A stretch of DNA of 64,000 nucleotides from Rugamonas apoptosis (GTDB lineage: Bacteria > Pseudomonadota > Gammaproteobacteria > Burkholderiales > Burkholderiaceae_D), in the NCBI RefSeq assembly GCF_014042355.1, contig NZ_JACEZU010000001.1, forward strand, positions 496,001-560,000, given 5' to 3'. A program made the position numbers and the translations under genes. The notes beneath the pieces were generated by a model. It did no database searches, was not told the DNA's origin, and saw nothing but the letters and a program-made list of their open reading frames with translations. This document shows positions 37,151 to 46,522 of the stretch, in pieces; position 1 is the stretch's first letter; every line of letters begins with the position of its first letter.

Positions 37151-38782
37151 TTACCGGGCTTTCCAGGCGGCATGGATCAGTCCGGCTGCTTTCTCCGCGA
37201 TCATCATAGTGGGAGAGTTGGTATTTCCGGAAGTAATATTCGGCATGATTGCCGCATCTACCACACGCAAGCCTCGCACGCCGATCACGCGCAACGTGTG
37301 ATCGACCACGGCCGTCGCGTCGTCGGCCCGCCCCATCTTGCAGGTGCCGACGGGATGGAAGATCGTGGTGCCGATGGCGCCTGCGGCCTGCGCCAACTCC
37401 TCCTCGGTACGAAAACCCGGCCCCGGCTTGAATTCCTCCGGCGCGTAGGCCTGCAAGGCGGGCGCGGCCACGATGCGGCGCGTCAAAGCCAGCGCGGCGG
37501 CCGCTGTCCTGCGGTCCTCGGCCGTGCTCAGATAATGGGGCGCGATGGCCGGCGCAACATGGGAATCGGCCGACACGATGCGCACCTGGCCACGCGACGT
37601 GGGCCGCAACTGGCAAACACTGGCCGTGAAAGCGGGGAACGGGTGCAAGGGTTCACCGAATTTCTCCAGCGATAGAGGCTGGACGTGGTATTCCAGGTCC
37701 GGCGTGGCCAGGCCGGGATCGGATTTGGCGAACGCGCCCAGTTGCGATGGCGCCATCGACATGGGGCCGCTTTGACGCAGCGCATATTCCAGTCCGATTT
37801 TCATCTTGCCGTACCAGGTGCTGGCCATGGTGTTGAGGGTTTTCGCCCCCTTCACCTTGTACACCATGCGCAACTGCAAATGATCCTGCAAATTCTCGCC
37901 CACGCCGGCCAAGTCAACCACGGGCACAATGCCATGCGCCTGCAGCAATGCCGCCGGTCCGATGCCGGACAACTGCAGGATCTGGGGCGAGCCGATGGCG
38001 CCGGCCGTCAGCAGCGTTTCCCGCCGGGCACGCGCGCTCCAGGCCGTGCCGCCGCCCGTGAATTGCACGCCACGGCAAACAGGGCCTTGTTCGCCCTGCT
38101 CGATCAGCAAGCGTTCCACGTGACACCCCGTCATGATGGTCAAGTTGGGCCGCTCGGCCACCGGCCGCAGGAAGGCCTTGGAGGCATTCCACCGTATCCC
38201 ACGCCTCTGGTTGACGTCGAAATAACCGCAACCGGCATTGTCGCCACCGTTGAAATCATCCACGCTGGCGATGCCGGTCTGTGCGGCCGCGGCGCGGAAA
38301 GCATCCAGGATCTTCCAGGATAAACGCTGCTTTTCCACCCGCCACTCGCCACCGGCGCCATGCACAGCCGACGCGCCGCCGTGGTAATCCTCGCTTTGCT
38401 TGAACAAGGGCAGCACGGCATCCCAGCGCCAGCTCGGATCGTCCGTCAACGCGGCCCAACGGTCGTAATCGCCCGCCTGGCCACGCATATAAATCATGCC
38501 GTTGATGGAAGAACTGCCGCCCAGCACTTTGCCACGCGGATAAATCAGGCTGCGCCCACCCAGGCCAGCATCGGCTTCCGTACGGTACAGCCAGTCCGTG
38601 CGCGGATTGCCGATGCAATGCAGATAGCCAACGGGAATATGGATCCACACATAATCATCCTTGCCGCCCGCCTCGATCAGCAACACCTGGGCATCTTTGT
38701 CACGGCTGAGCCGGTTGGCCAGTACGCAACCGGCCGAACCGGCACCCACGATGATGTAGTCGTACTCTCCCGCTGATTCCAA
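37151..38782 (-). CDS. GMC family FAD oxidoreductase (choline/alcohol dehydrogenase-like)
   Basis: 543 residues. The FAD-binding YIIVGAGSAGCVLANRLS lies at residues 9-26; the GMC signatures GGSSSINGMIYMRG near 88 and GAIGSPQILQLSGIGP near 260 are intact; FHPVGTCKMG near 475 supplies the catalytic histidine and SGNTNSPTMMIAEKAA the C-terminal signature. No signal peptide. It oxidises an alcohol, with an unknown electron acceptor. It is separated by 40 bp from the nitronate monooxygenase gene and probably cotranscribed. Confidence 0.92.
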   Translation of the reverse strand: MESAGEYDYIIVGAGSAGCVLANRLSRDKDAQVLLIEAGGKDDYVWIHIPVGYLHCIGNPRTDWLYRTEADAGLGGRSLIYPRGKVLGGSSSINGMIYMRGQAGDYDRWAALTDDPSWRWDAVLPLFKQSEDYHGGASAVHGAGGEWRVEKQRLSWKILDAFRAAAAQTGIASVDDFNGGDNAGCGYFDVNQRRGIRWNASKAFLRPVAERPNLTIMTGCHVERLLIEQGEQGPVCRGVQFTGGGTAWSARARRETLLTAGAIGSPQILQLSGIGPAALLQAHGIVPVVDLAGVGENLQDHLQLRMVYKVKGAKTLNTMASTWYGKMKIGLEYALRQSGPMSMAPSQLGAFAKSDPGLATPDLEYHVQPLSLEKFGEPLHPFPAFTASVCQLRPTSRGQVRIVSADSHVAPAIAPHYLSTAEDRRTAAAALALTRRIVAAPALQAYAPEEFKPGPGFRTEEELAQAAGAIGTTIFHPVGTCKMGRADDATAVVDHTLRVIGVRGLRVVDAAIMPNITSGNTNSPTMMIAEKAAGLIHAAWKAR

Positions 38783-38822
38783 TGCCGTTCCTCCACGATA
38801 AAGTTTCGGCTGTAACGCGTGT

Positions 38823-39860
38823 TCAAGCCGCGGCGATTTCCGCCAGCAAAGTCTGGATCAGTTGCGCGACCGGCATGGGGCGGGCACGCGCCACACCCGT
38901 GCCGCACCACAGGGACATGAATTCCGTATCGCCCCGCTTGGCCGCTTCCGCCCGGATACTGCCGGTCAACGCGTTTTGCACGGGGTATGGTGGCACTTGT
39001 TGCTCCACAGCCGCCATCATCTGCATGAAGCGGTTGTCCAAACCGCGCGCGTAACGGCCGGAGAAACTACGCGTGAGCCGGGTTGGATGGTCGCCAGCCG
39101 TCAACAAACGCTGTTTGTAGGCGGGATGGATGGCCGATTCGTCCGTGACGAGAAACGCCGTGCCCATTTGCACCGCCTGCGCGCCCGCCGTCAGTGCCCG
39201 CTTGATGTCGGCGCCGTCCATGATGCCGCCCGCCGCGATCACGGGTATCCGTACGGCCGCCACCACTTGCGGCAGCAACTCGAAAGTGGTTAGCGTCGCC
39301 TCCGTTTGTGGACCGAGGAAAGTGCCGCGATGGCCACCCGACTCCACGCCCGAAGCGATCACGGCGTCGGCGCCCCGTTCCTGCCAGGCCAGCGCCTCGT
39401 CCACGGTCGTGATGGTGCCGATCACGGCAATACCCGCCGCATGCAGGCGTGAAATCTGCTCAGCGCTCAGGATGCCGAACGTGAAACTGGCGACGGCTGG
39501 TTTCAACTCGATCAGCGTTTCAAACTGGGCCGCGAAATCCTCGCACCACTTGGCGGGTTTCGGCAATTCGGACCAACCCAGGGCCGACCAAACGGGTTCC
39601 AGCATGGCGACGCCGGCTGCCACGTCGGCCGCATCGGGCGTCGGGGTCTGCAAAACAAAGAAATTAAGACAGAAAGGGCGATCCGTCAGGCTGCGAATCT
39701 GTGCGACCTGGGTCCGCAAGGTGTCGGGTGACAACAACGAACCGGCCAGCGAACCCAGCGCGCCAGCGTTCGAGACGGCCGCCACCTGGGCAGGTGTATT
39801 GTTGCCGCCAGCCGTAGGCCCCTGAATGATGGGGTGTGGAAAAATTGACTGTAAATCCAT
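38823..39860 (-). CDS. Nitronate monooxygenase family flavoprotein
   Basis: 345 residues. An FMN-binding TIM barrel of the 2-nitropropane dioxygenase family: IIQGPTAGGNNTPAQ at the N-terminus, SGVESGGHRG near 165 with the active-site histidine, and IAAGGIMDG and GAQAVQMGTAFL for phosphate binding. The family oxidises toxic propionate 3-nitronate and relatives. It starts immediately beside the DnaA-box region. Confidence 0.92.
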   Translation of the reverse strand: MDLQSIFPHPIIQGPTAGGNNTPAQVAAVSNAGALGSLAGSLLSPDTLRTQVAQIRSLTDRPFCLNFFVLQTPTPDAADVAAGVAMLEPVWSALGWSELPKPAKWCEDFAAQFETLIELKPAVASFTFGILSAEQISRLHAAGIAVIGTITTVDEALAWQERGADAVIASGVESGGHRGTFLGPQTEATLTTFELLPQVVAAVRIPVIAAGGIMDGADIKRALTAGAQAVQMGTAFLVTDESAIHPAYKQRLLTAGDHPTRLTRSFSGRYARGLDNRFMQMMAAVEQQVPPYPVQNALTGSIRAEAAKRGDTEFMSLWCGTGVARARPMPVAQLIQTLLAEIAAA

Positions 39861-39930
39861 GCATTTCCTCCTGAAACATCGTCCCGTGGCAGTTCATGCA
39901 CAAAAAACCGGCAAAAAACGCCGTTTTTTT

Positions 39931-40156
39931 GTGTGGATAAGTCTCTGGATATCCACAGGCGCCAAATGTGAGTAAACAAATCAAAAGTCGGCAGCCGTTT
40001 TTTTATCCCAAAACAGTTCCCCGCTCATACAAGGTTTACGCGCCTGCTTATGCATCGCGCAAACGCTTGATTCTAATTCAAATTACGGACTTATCCACAG
40101 AAACATGTCTACGTTAACAACTACTATTATTTTTATATATGTCTTTACAGTAAACC
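39931..40156. repeat. DnaA-box module A
   Basis: Contains an outward box at 39932, ATATCCACA at 39949, TTTTTTATCCCAAA around 40001, TTATCCACA at 40091, and the AT-rich CTACTATTATTTTTATAT. Shares order and spacing with modules B and C. Confidence 0.8.
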
Positions 40157-40530
40157 AAAGCCAACGCGACGCGAAGAAAAATCGGGGATGGGTTCACGGC
40201 ACTGGCGCACGCGCTGCCCGCTTCGCCAGGTTCAGCGCAAGTTGGCAAGCCATCAATGAAGTGCCACACATCTAAGTGCTACACATCTGCAAAACATTGA
40301 AGTCAACGGACCACAGACGACGTCGCGCCACGTTCGCATGCCGTGGCCTGAAAACGATGTTCCTGGTGACCGCCTCGTGTCCAGGTTACTCGACCGCCTG
40401 AAAGCAAGGCAACGCCTCAGCGGTGAAGACGCTCAACATTGAAAGTTGCGATTTTGGATAGAAAAAGCCGTTTTGCTGGCTGTAAGGAAGGGAAAAGCTG
40501 AAAAACCGGGCCAAAACGTCGATTCGCCTG

Positions 40531-40747
40531 TTGATAACCAACTGGATATCCACAGGACGACTTGTGCGTAAGGACAACTTTGTCCAGAGGCCGTCATTTT
40601 ATACAGATTTGCTCCTGAACTGATACAACGATTATGCAAGACCTTATCTACGCCGTAAATGGATGATTTTTAAGCCGTTAACCGACTTATCCACAGGAAT
40701 TTGCACGTTTACTACTACTACTATTTTGATATAAAACTTTTGTAAAC
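40531..40747. repeat. DnaA-box module B
   Basis: The first box is degraded to TTGATAACC; ATATCCACA at 40546 and TTATCCACA at 40687 keep the 141-bp spacing. The AT-rich end reads TACTACTACTACTATTTTGA. The position of the TTATCCCAA box of A and C holds TTTTATACAG instead. Confidence 0.75.
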
Positions 40748-40891
40748 AACTAAAACGCAAAAGCCGCCGGTCGCTCAAAAAAAATTCGTTAACCGCGCTC
40801 CTGGAAGACCGTATTACAAGCACCTGCTCTGCATCCAGAATGGCAAAGCTGGACAAGAAACGGCTCTAAACGCGTTGTTGCTGCCTCTGTG

Positions 40892-41118
40892 TTGTGGATA
40901 AGCGCCTGCATATCCACAGGACGAGATGTGGGAAAACACGCGACTTGTGCACACGAATTTTTTTATCCCAAATTCATCCGCGCTAGATACAATGCTTGTG
41001 CAGCCAGTTTTCTGCACGCTAAGACCATGATTTTGTTATGGTTTACCAGCTTATCCACAGAAAAGTGCTGGTTTACTATCTACTATCAGGTTTATATATA
41101 CATCTTTATATAAAACAC
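40892..41118. repeat. DnaA-box module C
   Basis: Box at 40893, ATATCCACA at 40910, TTTTTTATCCCAAA around 40961, TTATCCACA at 41051, then TTTACTATCTACTATCAGG and a TATATA-rich end. Closest in content to module A. Confidence 0.8.
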
Positions 41119-41181
41119 CAAGCAACAGCCTGCGGTGGAAAAAACAGAAGTTGTCCACCCTGAAAAACCGCCCCCAGGAAG

Positions 41182-41952
41182 ATGAATTCACAGAAAACTA
41201 TGCGTTTAGGCATCATCAGTGCTTTGGCTGAAGAACAGCACGGGCTGATAGAAGCCATGGAAGGGCCCTACAAGCTCATGCACGGTATGCGGGAGTACAC
41301 GGCGGGGAAGTTGTGGGAAATCGACGCTGTGTGCGTTCTATCGCGTATAGGCAAGGTTGCAGCGGCCATGACAGCCGCAATCCTTGTGGAAAAGTTCGAA
41401 GTTACCCACATTGTGTTCACGGGCGTGGCTGGAAGTGCCGATCCTGACGTCAATGTCGGGGACATTGTGGTGGCCGAATCGCTGATTCAGCATGATTTCG
41501 ATGCCAGTCCGCTATTTCCGCGTTACCAGATCCCGCTGACGGGCCTGTCCCACTTCGAAACGGACGTGAAACTGAGCGAGCGGATGGCTGGCGCTGCCCG
41601 GCAGTTCATCGATCACGGCCTGGACCGCGTGATCGGTCCGGAAACGGCGCAAGCGTTCATGCTGGATGCGGCGCGGCTGCACCGGGGTTTGATCGCCAGC
41701 GGCGACCAGTTCATCGGCAAGCGGGGCCAGGTTACGCAATTGAAAGCGGCGTTGCCCGCATTGCTGGCGGTGGAAATGGAAGGCGCCGCCGTGGCGCAAG
41801 TGTGTTTCGAGCTGGGCATTCCGTTTGCCGTGATCCGCACCATCTCCGACAAAGCCAATGAAGACGCCGCCACCGACTTCATGCATTTTGTCAAAACCGT
41901 CGCCTCCCCCTACGCCTTCGACATTCTTCAGCGTTTCTGCCGCACCGAATAA
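41182..41952 (+). CDS. mtnN: 5'-methylthioadenosine/S-adenosylhomocysteine nucleosidase
   Basis: 256 residues. LGIISALAEEQHGLIEAM opens the nucleoside phosphorylase fold; FTGVAGSADPDVNVGDIVVA and LAVEMEGAAVAQVC (purine and ribose binding) and IRTISDKAN (catalytic Asp) are intact. It clears methylthioadenosine, the by-product of aminopropyl transfer, linking it functionally to the transferase at 9.6 kb. Starts at 41182 and 41200 are both possible; the AGGA ahead of the first is rather close. Confidence 0.93.
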   Translation: MNSQKTMRLGIISALAEEQHGLIEAMEGPYKLMHGMREYTAGKLWEIDAVCVLSRIGKVAAAMTAAILVEKFEVTHIVFTGVAGSADPDVNVGDIVVAESLIQHDFDASPLFPRYQIPLTGLSHFETDVKLSERMAGAARQFIDHGLDRVIGPETAQAFMLDAARLHRGLIASGDQFIGKRGQVTQLKAALPALLAVEMEGAAVAQVCFELGIPFAVIRTISDKANEDAATDFMHFVKTVASPYAFDILQRFCRTE

Positions 41953-41957
41953 AAAAT

Positions 41958-41997
41958 GGGGACGTAACACAATTGGGATCAATTGTGTTACGTCCCC
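41958..41997. repeat. REP-like palindrome, copy 2
   Basis: GGGGACGTAACACAATTG and its exact complement form an 18-bp perfect stem with a GGAT loop, 6 bp after mtnN. The outer GGGGACGTAAC is shared with the copy at 29841, so this is a dispersed element and not only a terminator. Confidence 0.8.
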
Positions 41998-42035
41998 CAA
42001 TCGGAGAGAGAGAGGCGGCCGTCAGGCCGCTTTTT

Positions 42036-45000
42036 TTATGCTTCCAGGGTCATCAGGCTGGCGTTGCCCCCAGCGGCAGTCGTATTGACGCACAGCGCGC
42101 GCTCGGCGAGCAGACGCCACAGTGGGATGGCGCCATCTTCGTTGGTATCGATCAGGGCCACCAGCGCCCCGTCACGGGCCGCCAATTGCGGGCGCAGCGC
42201 GTTGACGAGCGACGATTCCACCAAAGCAACCTGGAACGCGCTATCGAGTTTGTCCAACGCCGCGCTCGTCTGGATACGTCCCATCACCGCCGCCGGCAAG
42301 TCGGCCGGCAGCAACAAGGCCGTTTCCGTGCTCATCAGGGCGGTATTGCCCGTCGCCAGCGTGGCGGCCAACTGGTTCAGCAGGCAGGCGGGGGTCGACG
42401 CGGCGCACACGATGGCGCCACGGCCCACGAAAGTCAGCGTATTGCGTTCACCCGTGGGACCAGGCAGGACGGTGGTGCTGCCCAGCATGGTCGTGCGGCT
42501 GTATTGTTCCGCCATCTCGGCCAACTGGTCCTTGCCTTGTTTCTTGGCCCAGGAGGTCAAGTCGTCCAGTGCCGCCGAACCCTGGTGGCCATGCTGGGCC
42601 ACGATGGCGGCGCCCCGCTGCAGGCGTTTCAAGTACAAAGGGCCGCCCGCTTTCGGGCCGGTGCCCGATTTTCCTTCACCGCCGAACGGTTGCACACCGA
42701 CCACGGCGCCCACGATGTTGCGGTTGACGTAGATATTGCCCACGTGCGCGCGCGCGCTGATGAATTCAATGGTTTCATCGATGCGCGAATGGACGCCCAG
42801 CGTCAAGCCGTAGCCGCTGGCGTTGATCTGTTCCACCAGCTTGGGCAGGTCGGCGCGCTTGTAGCGGATCACGTGCAGTACGGGGCCGAACACTTCCTGC
42901 TTCAGTTCGCTCAGCGAGCGGATTTCCATCACGGTCGGCGGCACGAAAGTGCCGGCCACGTTGGCCGGCAGTTCCAGCGCGAAATGGCTGACGGCCGTCT
43001 GCTTGAGGCGGTTGATGTGGCCCAGCAGATTTTGCTGCGCTTCCGCATCGATCACGGGGCCGATGTCCGTCGCCAGCCGGTCGGGATTGCCGACTTTCAA
43101 TTCCAGCATGGCGCCTTTCAGCATGTTGATGGTCTTGTCGGCGATATCTTCTTGCAGGAACAACACACGCAGCGCCGAGCAACGCTGGCCGGCGCTGTCG
43201 AACGCGGATGAAATGGCGTCCTGCACCACTTGTTCCGGCAGCGCCGACGAATCGACGATCATGGCATTCTGGCCACCCGTTTCCGCGATCAGGGGAATAT
43301 CCGTGCCTTCGTCCACGGCGCGGCGCGCCAGTGTGCGGTTGATCAGTTGCGCCACTTCCGTCGAGCCGGTGAAGATCACGCCCTTGACGCGCTCGTCATT
43401 GCACAGCCCGGCGCCCACCACTTCGCCGCGGCCCGGCAGGAATTGCAGCGCGCCACGCGGAATACCCGCTTCGTGCAGCAATTCCACGGCGCGGTAAGCG
43501 ATCAGCGGCGTCTGCTCGGCCGGCTTGGCCAGCACCACGTTGCCGGCGGCCAGCGCCGCGCCCACCTGGCCCGTGAAAATGGCCAGCGGGAAGTTCCACG
43601 GGCTGATGCAGGTCACGGGACCGAGCGCCAGCGTGTTGGCGGCGCCTTGCACCTGGCCCGCGTAGTAGCGCAGGAAATCGACCGCTTCACGAATTTCCGC
43701 GATCGCGTTCGGCAGCGACTTGCCCGCTTCGCGGATCGCCAGTGTCATCAGTTCCAGCTGATGGGTTTCGAACAGGTCGGCGGCACGGTTCAGCGCTGCC
43801 GCGCGCAGCGTTGGTTCCGTCGTCTGCCAATCCATGGCGTACTGGCTGGCGCTGGCCAGCGCCGTTTCCACGTCCGCCGCGCTCGCTTCAACGAGCTGGC
43901 CCACCACGTCCGTGCGCAGGGCCGGATTGGTCACCGGTTGCGATGGCTGGCCCACGCTGACGGGGCCGTCCAGCAAGGGCGTGGCATGCCAGTTGCGCGG
44001 GGTGGCCAGCGCATCGGCCAGCGCGCGCAGCACGTCTTCGTTGGACAAGTCGATGCCGGCCGAGTTCCGGCGTTCGGCGCCGAACATGGCGAGCGGCAGC
44101 GCGATGCCGGGATGGGGCGAACCGCCCAGCACCCGAGCCTGTTGCAGCGGATCCTGGATCAGCGACTCGATCGGCACGTTGGCGTCGACGATCTGGTTCA
44201 CGAACGAGGAATTGGCGCCGTTTTCCAGCAGGCGGCGCACCAGGTAGGCCAGCAGCGTTTCATGCGAGCCGACCGGCGCGTAGATGCGGCAGCCTTTGTC
44301 CAGGTTGTCCTTGCCCACCACCTGGTCATACAGGGTTTCGCCCATGCCATGCAGGCACTGGAATTCGTAGTCAGTCACGCCGTCGCGCTTGGCCCAAGTG
44401 TAGATGGTGGACAAGGTTTGCGCGTTGTGGGTGGCGAACTGGGGATAAATGACGCTGGTGGCGCCCAGCAGTTTCTGCGCGCACACGAGGTAGGACACGT
44501 CCGTGTATACCTTGCGGCTGTAGACCGGATAGCCGCTCATGCCGTCCACTTGGGCGCGCTTGATTTCGGCATCCCAATAGGCGCCCTTGACCAGGCGCAC
44601 CATGAACTTGCGGCCGCTGCGTTTGGCCAGGTCGATCAGGTAGTTGATAACGAAGGGGCAACGTTTCTGGTATGCCTGCACCACGAAGCCGATGCCGTCG
44701 AAGCCGGCCAGTTCCGGATCGAAAGCCATGGCCTCCATCAAGTCCAGCGACAGTTCGAGACGGTCCGCCTCTTCCGCGTCGATGTTCAGGCCGATGTCGT
44801 AGTGTTTGGCCAGCAGCACCAGTTGTTTCACACGGGGCAGCAATTCGTTCATCACGCGCGCATGTTGGGCGCGGCTGTAACGGGGATGCAGGGCCGACAG
44901 TTTGACGGAAATGCCGGGGCCGTCCTTGATGCCGCGGCCGTTCGATGCCTTGCCGATGGCGTGGATCGCCGTTTCGTAGGAAGCGTAATAGTTGGCCGCG

Positions 45001-45689
45001 TCCGTCTCGGTCAGCGCCGCTTCGCCCAGCATGTCGTAGGAATAACGGTAGCCGTGCGCTTCATTGTCGCGGCCGTTCTTGATGGCTTCGGCGATGGTCT
45101 GGCCCGTCACGAACTGGTTGCCCAGCATGCGCATGGCCAGGTCCACGCCCTTGCGGATCAGCGGTTCGCCGCCCTTGGCGATCAGCTTGGTCATGGCCGA
45201 ACCGAGGCCCGTCTCGCTGCTGGTGGTCACCAGCTTGCCCGTGATCAGCAGGCCCCAGGTGGCGGCGTTGACGAACAGCGACGGCGATTCGCCCAGGTGC
45301 TTGCGCCAGTCGCCCTTGCTGATCTTGTCCGCGATCAGGCGGTCGGCCGTGGCGCTGTCGGGAATGCGCAGCAGCGCTTCAGCCAAACACATCAGCGCCA
45401 CGCCCTCTTCCGACGACAGCGAGAATTCATGCATCAACGCATCCACGCCCGAGGAGCGGGTGCGTTTTTCGCGTACCGCGCTCACCAGTTTGTGCGCCAG
45501 TTGCTGCACCTGCGCGCTGGTGGCGTCGTCGCTGGCACGCACCTGGCCCAACAGCCACTGCACAGCCGTCGCCTCGTCGCGGCGGTAGGCGCCCGTGATG
45601 GCGGCGCGCAACGGCGTCGGGTCGCGCAGGATTTCCGCTTGCAGCGCGGCGAAGGGAAGGGGGGAAACCGGGGTAGCGGCTGGGTGCAT
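42036..45689 (-). CDS. putA: Bifunctional proline dehydrogenase / pyrroline-5-carboxylate dehydrogenase
   Basis: 1217 residues. The proline dehydrogenase barrel spans roughly residues 190-490 (with FMVRLVKGAYWDAEIKR), the aldehyde dehydrogenase domain roughly 600-1010 (VTCISPWNFPLAIFTGQVG; catalytic cysteine in SAGQRCSALRVLF), and a C-terminal ~200-residue domain follows. The N-terminus lacks a ribbon-helix-helix DNA-binding segment, so this PutA is not a self-repressor. It converts proline to glutamate at the membrane. Control probably comes from the divergent Lrp-type gene. Confidence 0.96.
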   Translation of the reverse strand: MHPAATPVSPLPFAALQAEILRDPTPLRAAITGAYRRDEATAVQWLLGQVRASDDATSAQVQQLAHKLVSAVREKRTRSSGVDALMHEFSLSSEEGVALMCLAEALLRIPDSATADRLIADKISKGDWRKHLGESPSLFVNAATWGLLITGKLVTTSSETGLGSAMTKLIAKGGEPLIRKGVDLAMRMLGNQFVTGQTIAEAIKNGRDNEAHGYRYSYDMLGEAALTETDAANYYASYETAIHAIGKASNGRGIKDGPGISVKLSALHPRYSRAQHARVMNELLPRVKQLVLLAKHYDIGLNIDAEEADRLELSLDLMEAMAFDPELAGFDGIGFVVQAYQKRCPFVINYLIDLAKRSGRKFMVRLVKGAYWDAEIKRAQVDGMSGYPVYSRKVYTDVSYLVCAQKLLGATSVIYPQFATHNAQTLSTIYTWAKRDGVTDYEFQCLHGMGETLYDQVVGKDNLDKGCRIYAPVGSHETLLAYLVRRLLENGANSSFVNQIVDANVPIESLIQDPLQQARVLGGSPHPGIALPLAMFGAERRNSAGIDLSNEDVLRALADALATPRNWHATPLLDGPVSVGQPSQPVTNPALRTDVVGQLVEASAADVETALASASQYAMDWQTTEPTLRAAALNRAADLFETHQLELMTLAIREAGKSLPNAIAEIREAVDFLRYYAGQVQGAANTLALGPVTCISPWNFPLAIFTGQVGAALAAGNVVLAKPAEQTPLIAYRAVELLHEAGIPRGALQFLPGRGEVVGAGLCNDERVKGVIFTGSTEVAQLINRTLARRAVDEGTDIPLIAETGGQNAMIVDSSALPEQVVQDAISSAFDSAGQRCSALRVLFLQEDIADKTINMLKGAMLELKVGNPDRLATDIGPVIDAEAQQNLLGHINRLKQTAVSHFALELPANVAGTFVPPTVMEIRSLSELKQEVFGPVLHVIRYKRADLPKLVEQINASGYGLTLGVHSRIDETIEFISARAHVGNIYVNRNIVGAVVGVQPFGGEGKSGTGPKAGGPLYLKRLQRGAAIVAQHGHQGSAALDDLTSWAKKQGKDQLAEMAEQYSRTTMLGSTTVLPGPTGERNTLTFVGRGAIVCAASTPACLLNQLAATLATGNTALMSTETALLLPADLPAAVMGRIQTSAALDKLDSAFQVALVESSLVNALRPQLAARDGALVALIDTNEDGAIPLWRLLAERALCVNTTAAGGNASLMTLEA

Positions 45690-45862
45690 GGAATACTCTT
45701 GTAGGTGAAGTTATTGACGAGTCCACGTGCAAAAAACGCCCGGCAGGCTCGTGGACTGGCGGGCGCAATCGGCGTCAAATCGATGAACTGCTGATGATTT
45801 GATTGTAAAGCGGAATCTTCTGGATTAATTCTGGTATTGCAAGGGACTAGCAATAGATAGTT

Positions 45863-45885
45863 TTTGGTGCGACAATTTGACCAAA
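45863..45885. promoter_or_regulatory. Inverted repeat in the putA/lrp intergenic region
   Basis: TTTGGT and ACCAAA arms are separated by 11 bp, 25 bp before the regulator's start and on the shared promoter gap. Lrp-family proteins often bind such spaced dyads, so this is a candidate operator. Confidence 0.45.
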
Positions 45886-45909
45886 TAAAATTGAGGGGGA
45901 GATTGCAGT

Positions 45910-46365
45910 ATGCTGGACAAGATCAGCAAGAAAATTCTGATGGAATTGCAGAGCGACGGCCGCATCAGCAACGTCGAGCTGGCGGCCCGCGTCAACCTGT
46001 CGCCGGCCGCCTGCCTGGAGCGGGTGCGCAAGTTGCACGAATCGGGCTATATCATGGGCTATACCGCCCAGCTCAATCCGCAACTGCTGGACGTATCGCT
46101 GCTGGTCTTCATCGAGGTCGTGCTCGACCGCACCACGCCGGAAGTGTTCGATGCCTTCAAGCAGAGCGTGCAATTGATTCCGGAAGTGTTGGAGTGCCAT
46201 ATGGTCGCTGGCGGCTTTGACTACCTGGTCAAGGCCCGCGTCAAGGACATGGCTGCCTACCGCGAATTCCTGGGCAAGACGCTGCTGCAAAAAGGCGTGC
46301 GCGAAACGCATACCTATGCCGTCATGGAAGAGGTAAAGAATACTACCAAGCTGCCCATCAAATAG
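45910..46365 (+). CDS. Lrp/AsnC family regulator, probably of putA
   Basis: 151 residues. The N-terminal winged HTH covers DKISKKILMELQSDG and NLSPAACLERVRKLHESGY; the C-terminal RAM domain contains HMVAGGFDYLVKARV, the effector-binding loop. Divergent from putA with a GGGGGAG ribosome site. Lrp-type activators adjacent to putA commonly respond to proline (PutR/BkdR style). Confidence 0.93.
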   Translation: MLDKISKKILMELQSDGRISNVELAARVNLSPAACLERVRKLHESGYIMGYTAQLNPQLLDVSLLVFIEVVLDRTTPEVFDAFKQSVQLIPEVLECHMVAGGFDYLVKARVKDMAAYREFLGKTLLQKGVRETHTYAVMEEVKNTTKLPIK

Positions 46366-46522
46366 CGTACCGTCGTGCCCCTAGTCACAAATAGCGATTG
46401 AGCTAGTTTAAGTTCTGTTGTATTTTGGAATCAGTTTGTCACATGGGAATTGGACGCATTCGTGTCCGGGACGGCGCCTGACCTGGCGCCGGGCGCCGCT
46501 GTGATGAACGGATGGAGGGCAC

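Larger units (their letters stand above)
39861..41181. other. Origin-like non-coding region with three DnaA-box modules
   Basis: 1.3 kb with no convincing gene and clearly lower GC than its surroundings. Perfect DnaA boxes (TTATCCACA or its complement) occur at 39932 (minus), 40091 (plus), 40687 (plus), 40893 (minus) and 41051 (plus). One-mismatch boxes ATATCCACA lie at 39949, 40546 and 40910, and TTATCCCAA at 40003 and 40963. These sort into three homologous modules in which ATATCCACA is followed 141-142 bp later by TTATCCACA and then by an AT-rich stretch (about 40112-40156, 40706-40746, 41070-41117). This is what a replication origin looks like, but a DnaA-titrating locus is also possible. 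Confidence 0.7.

Noticed and set aside
38113..38128. CGTTCCACGTGACACC, parS-like
   Set aside because: Three to four mismatches and no right arm; inside the GMC oxidoreductase gene.
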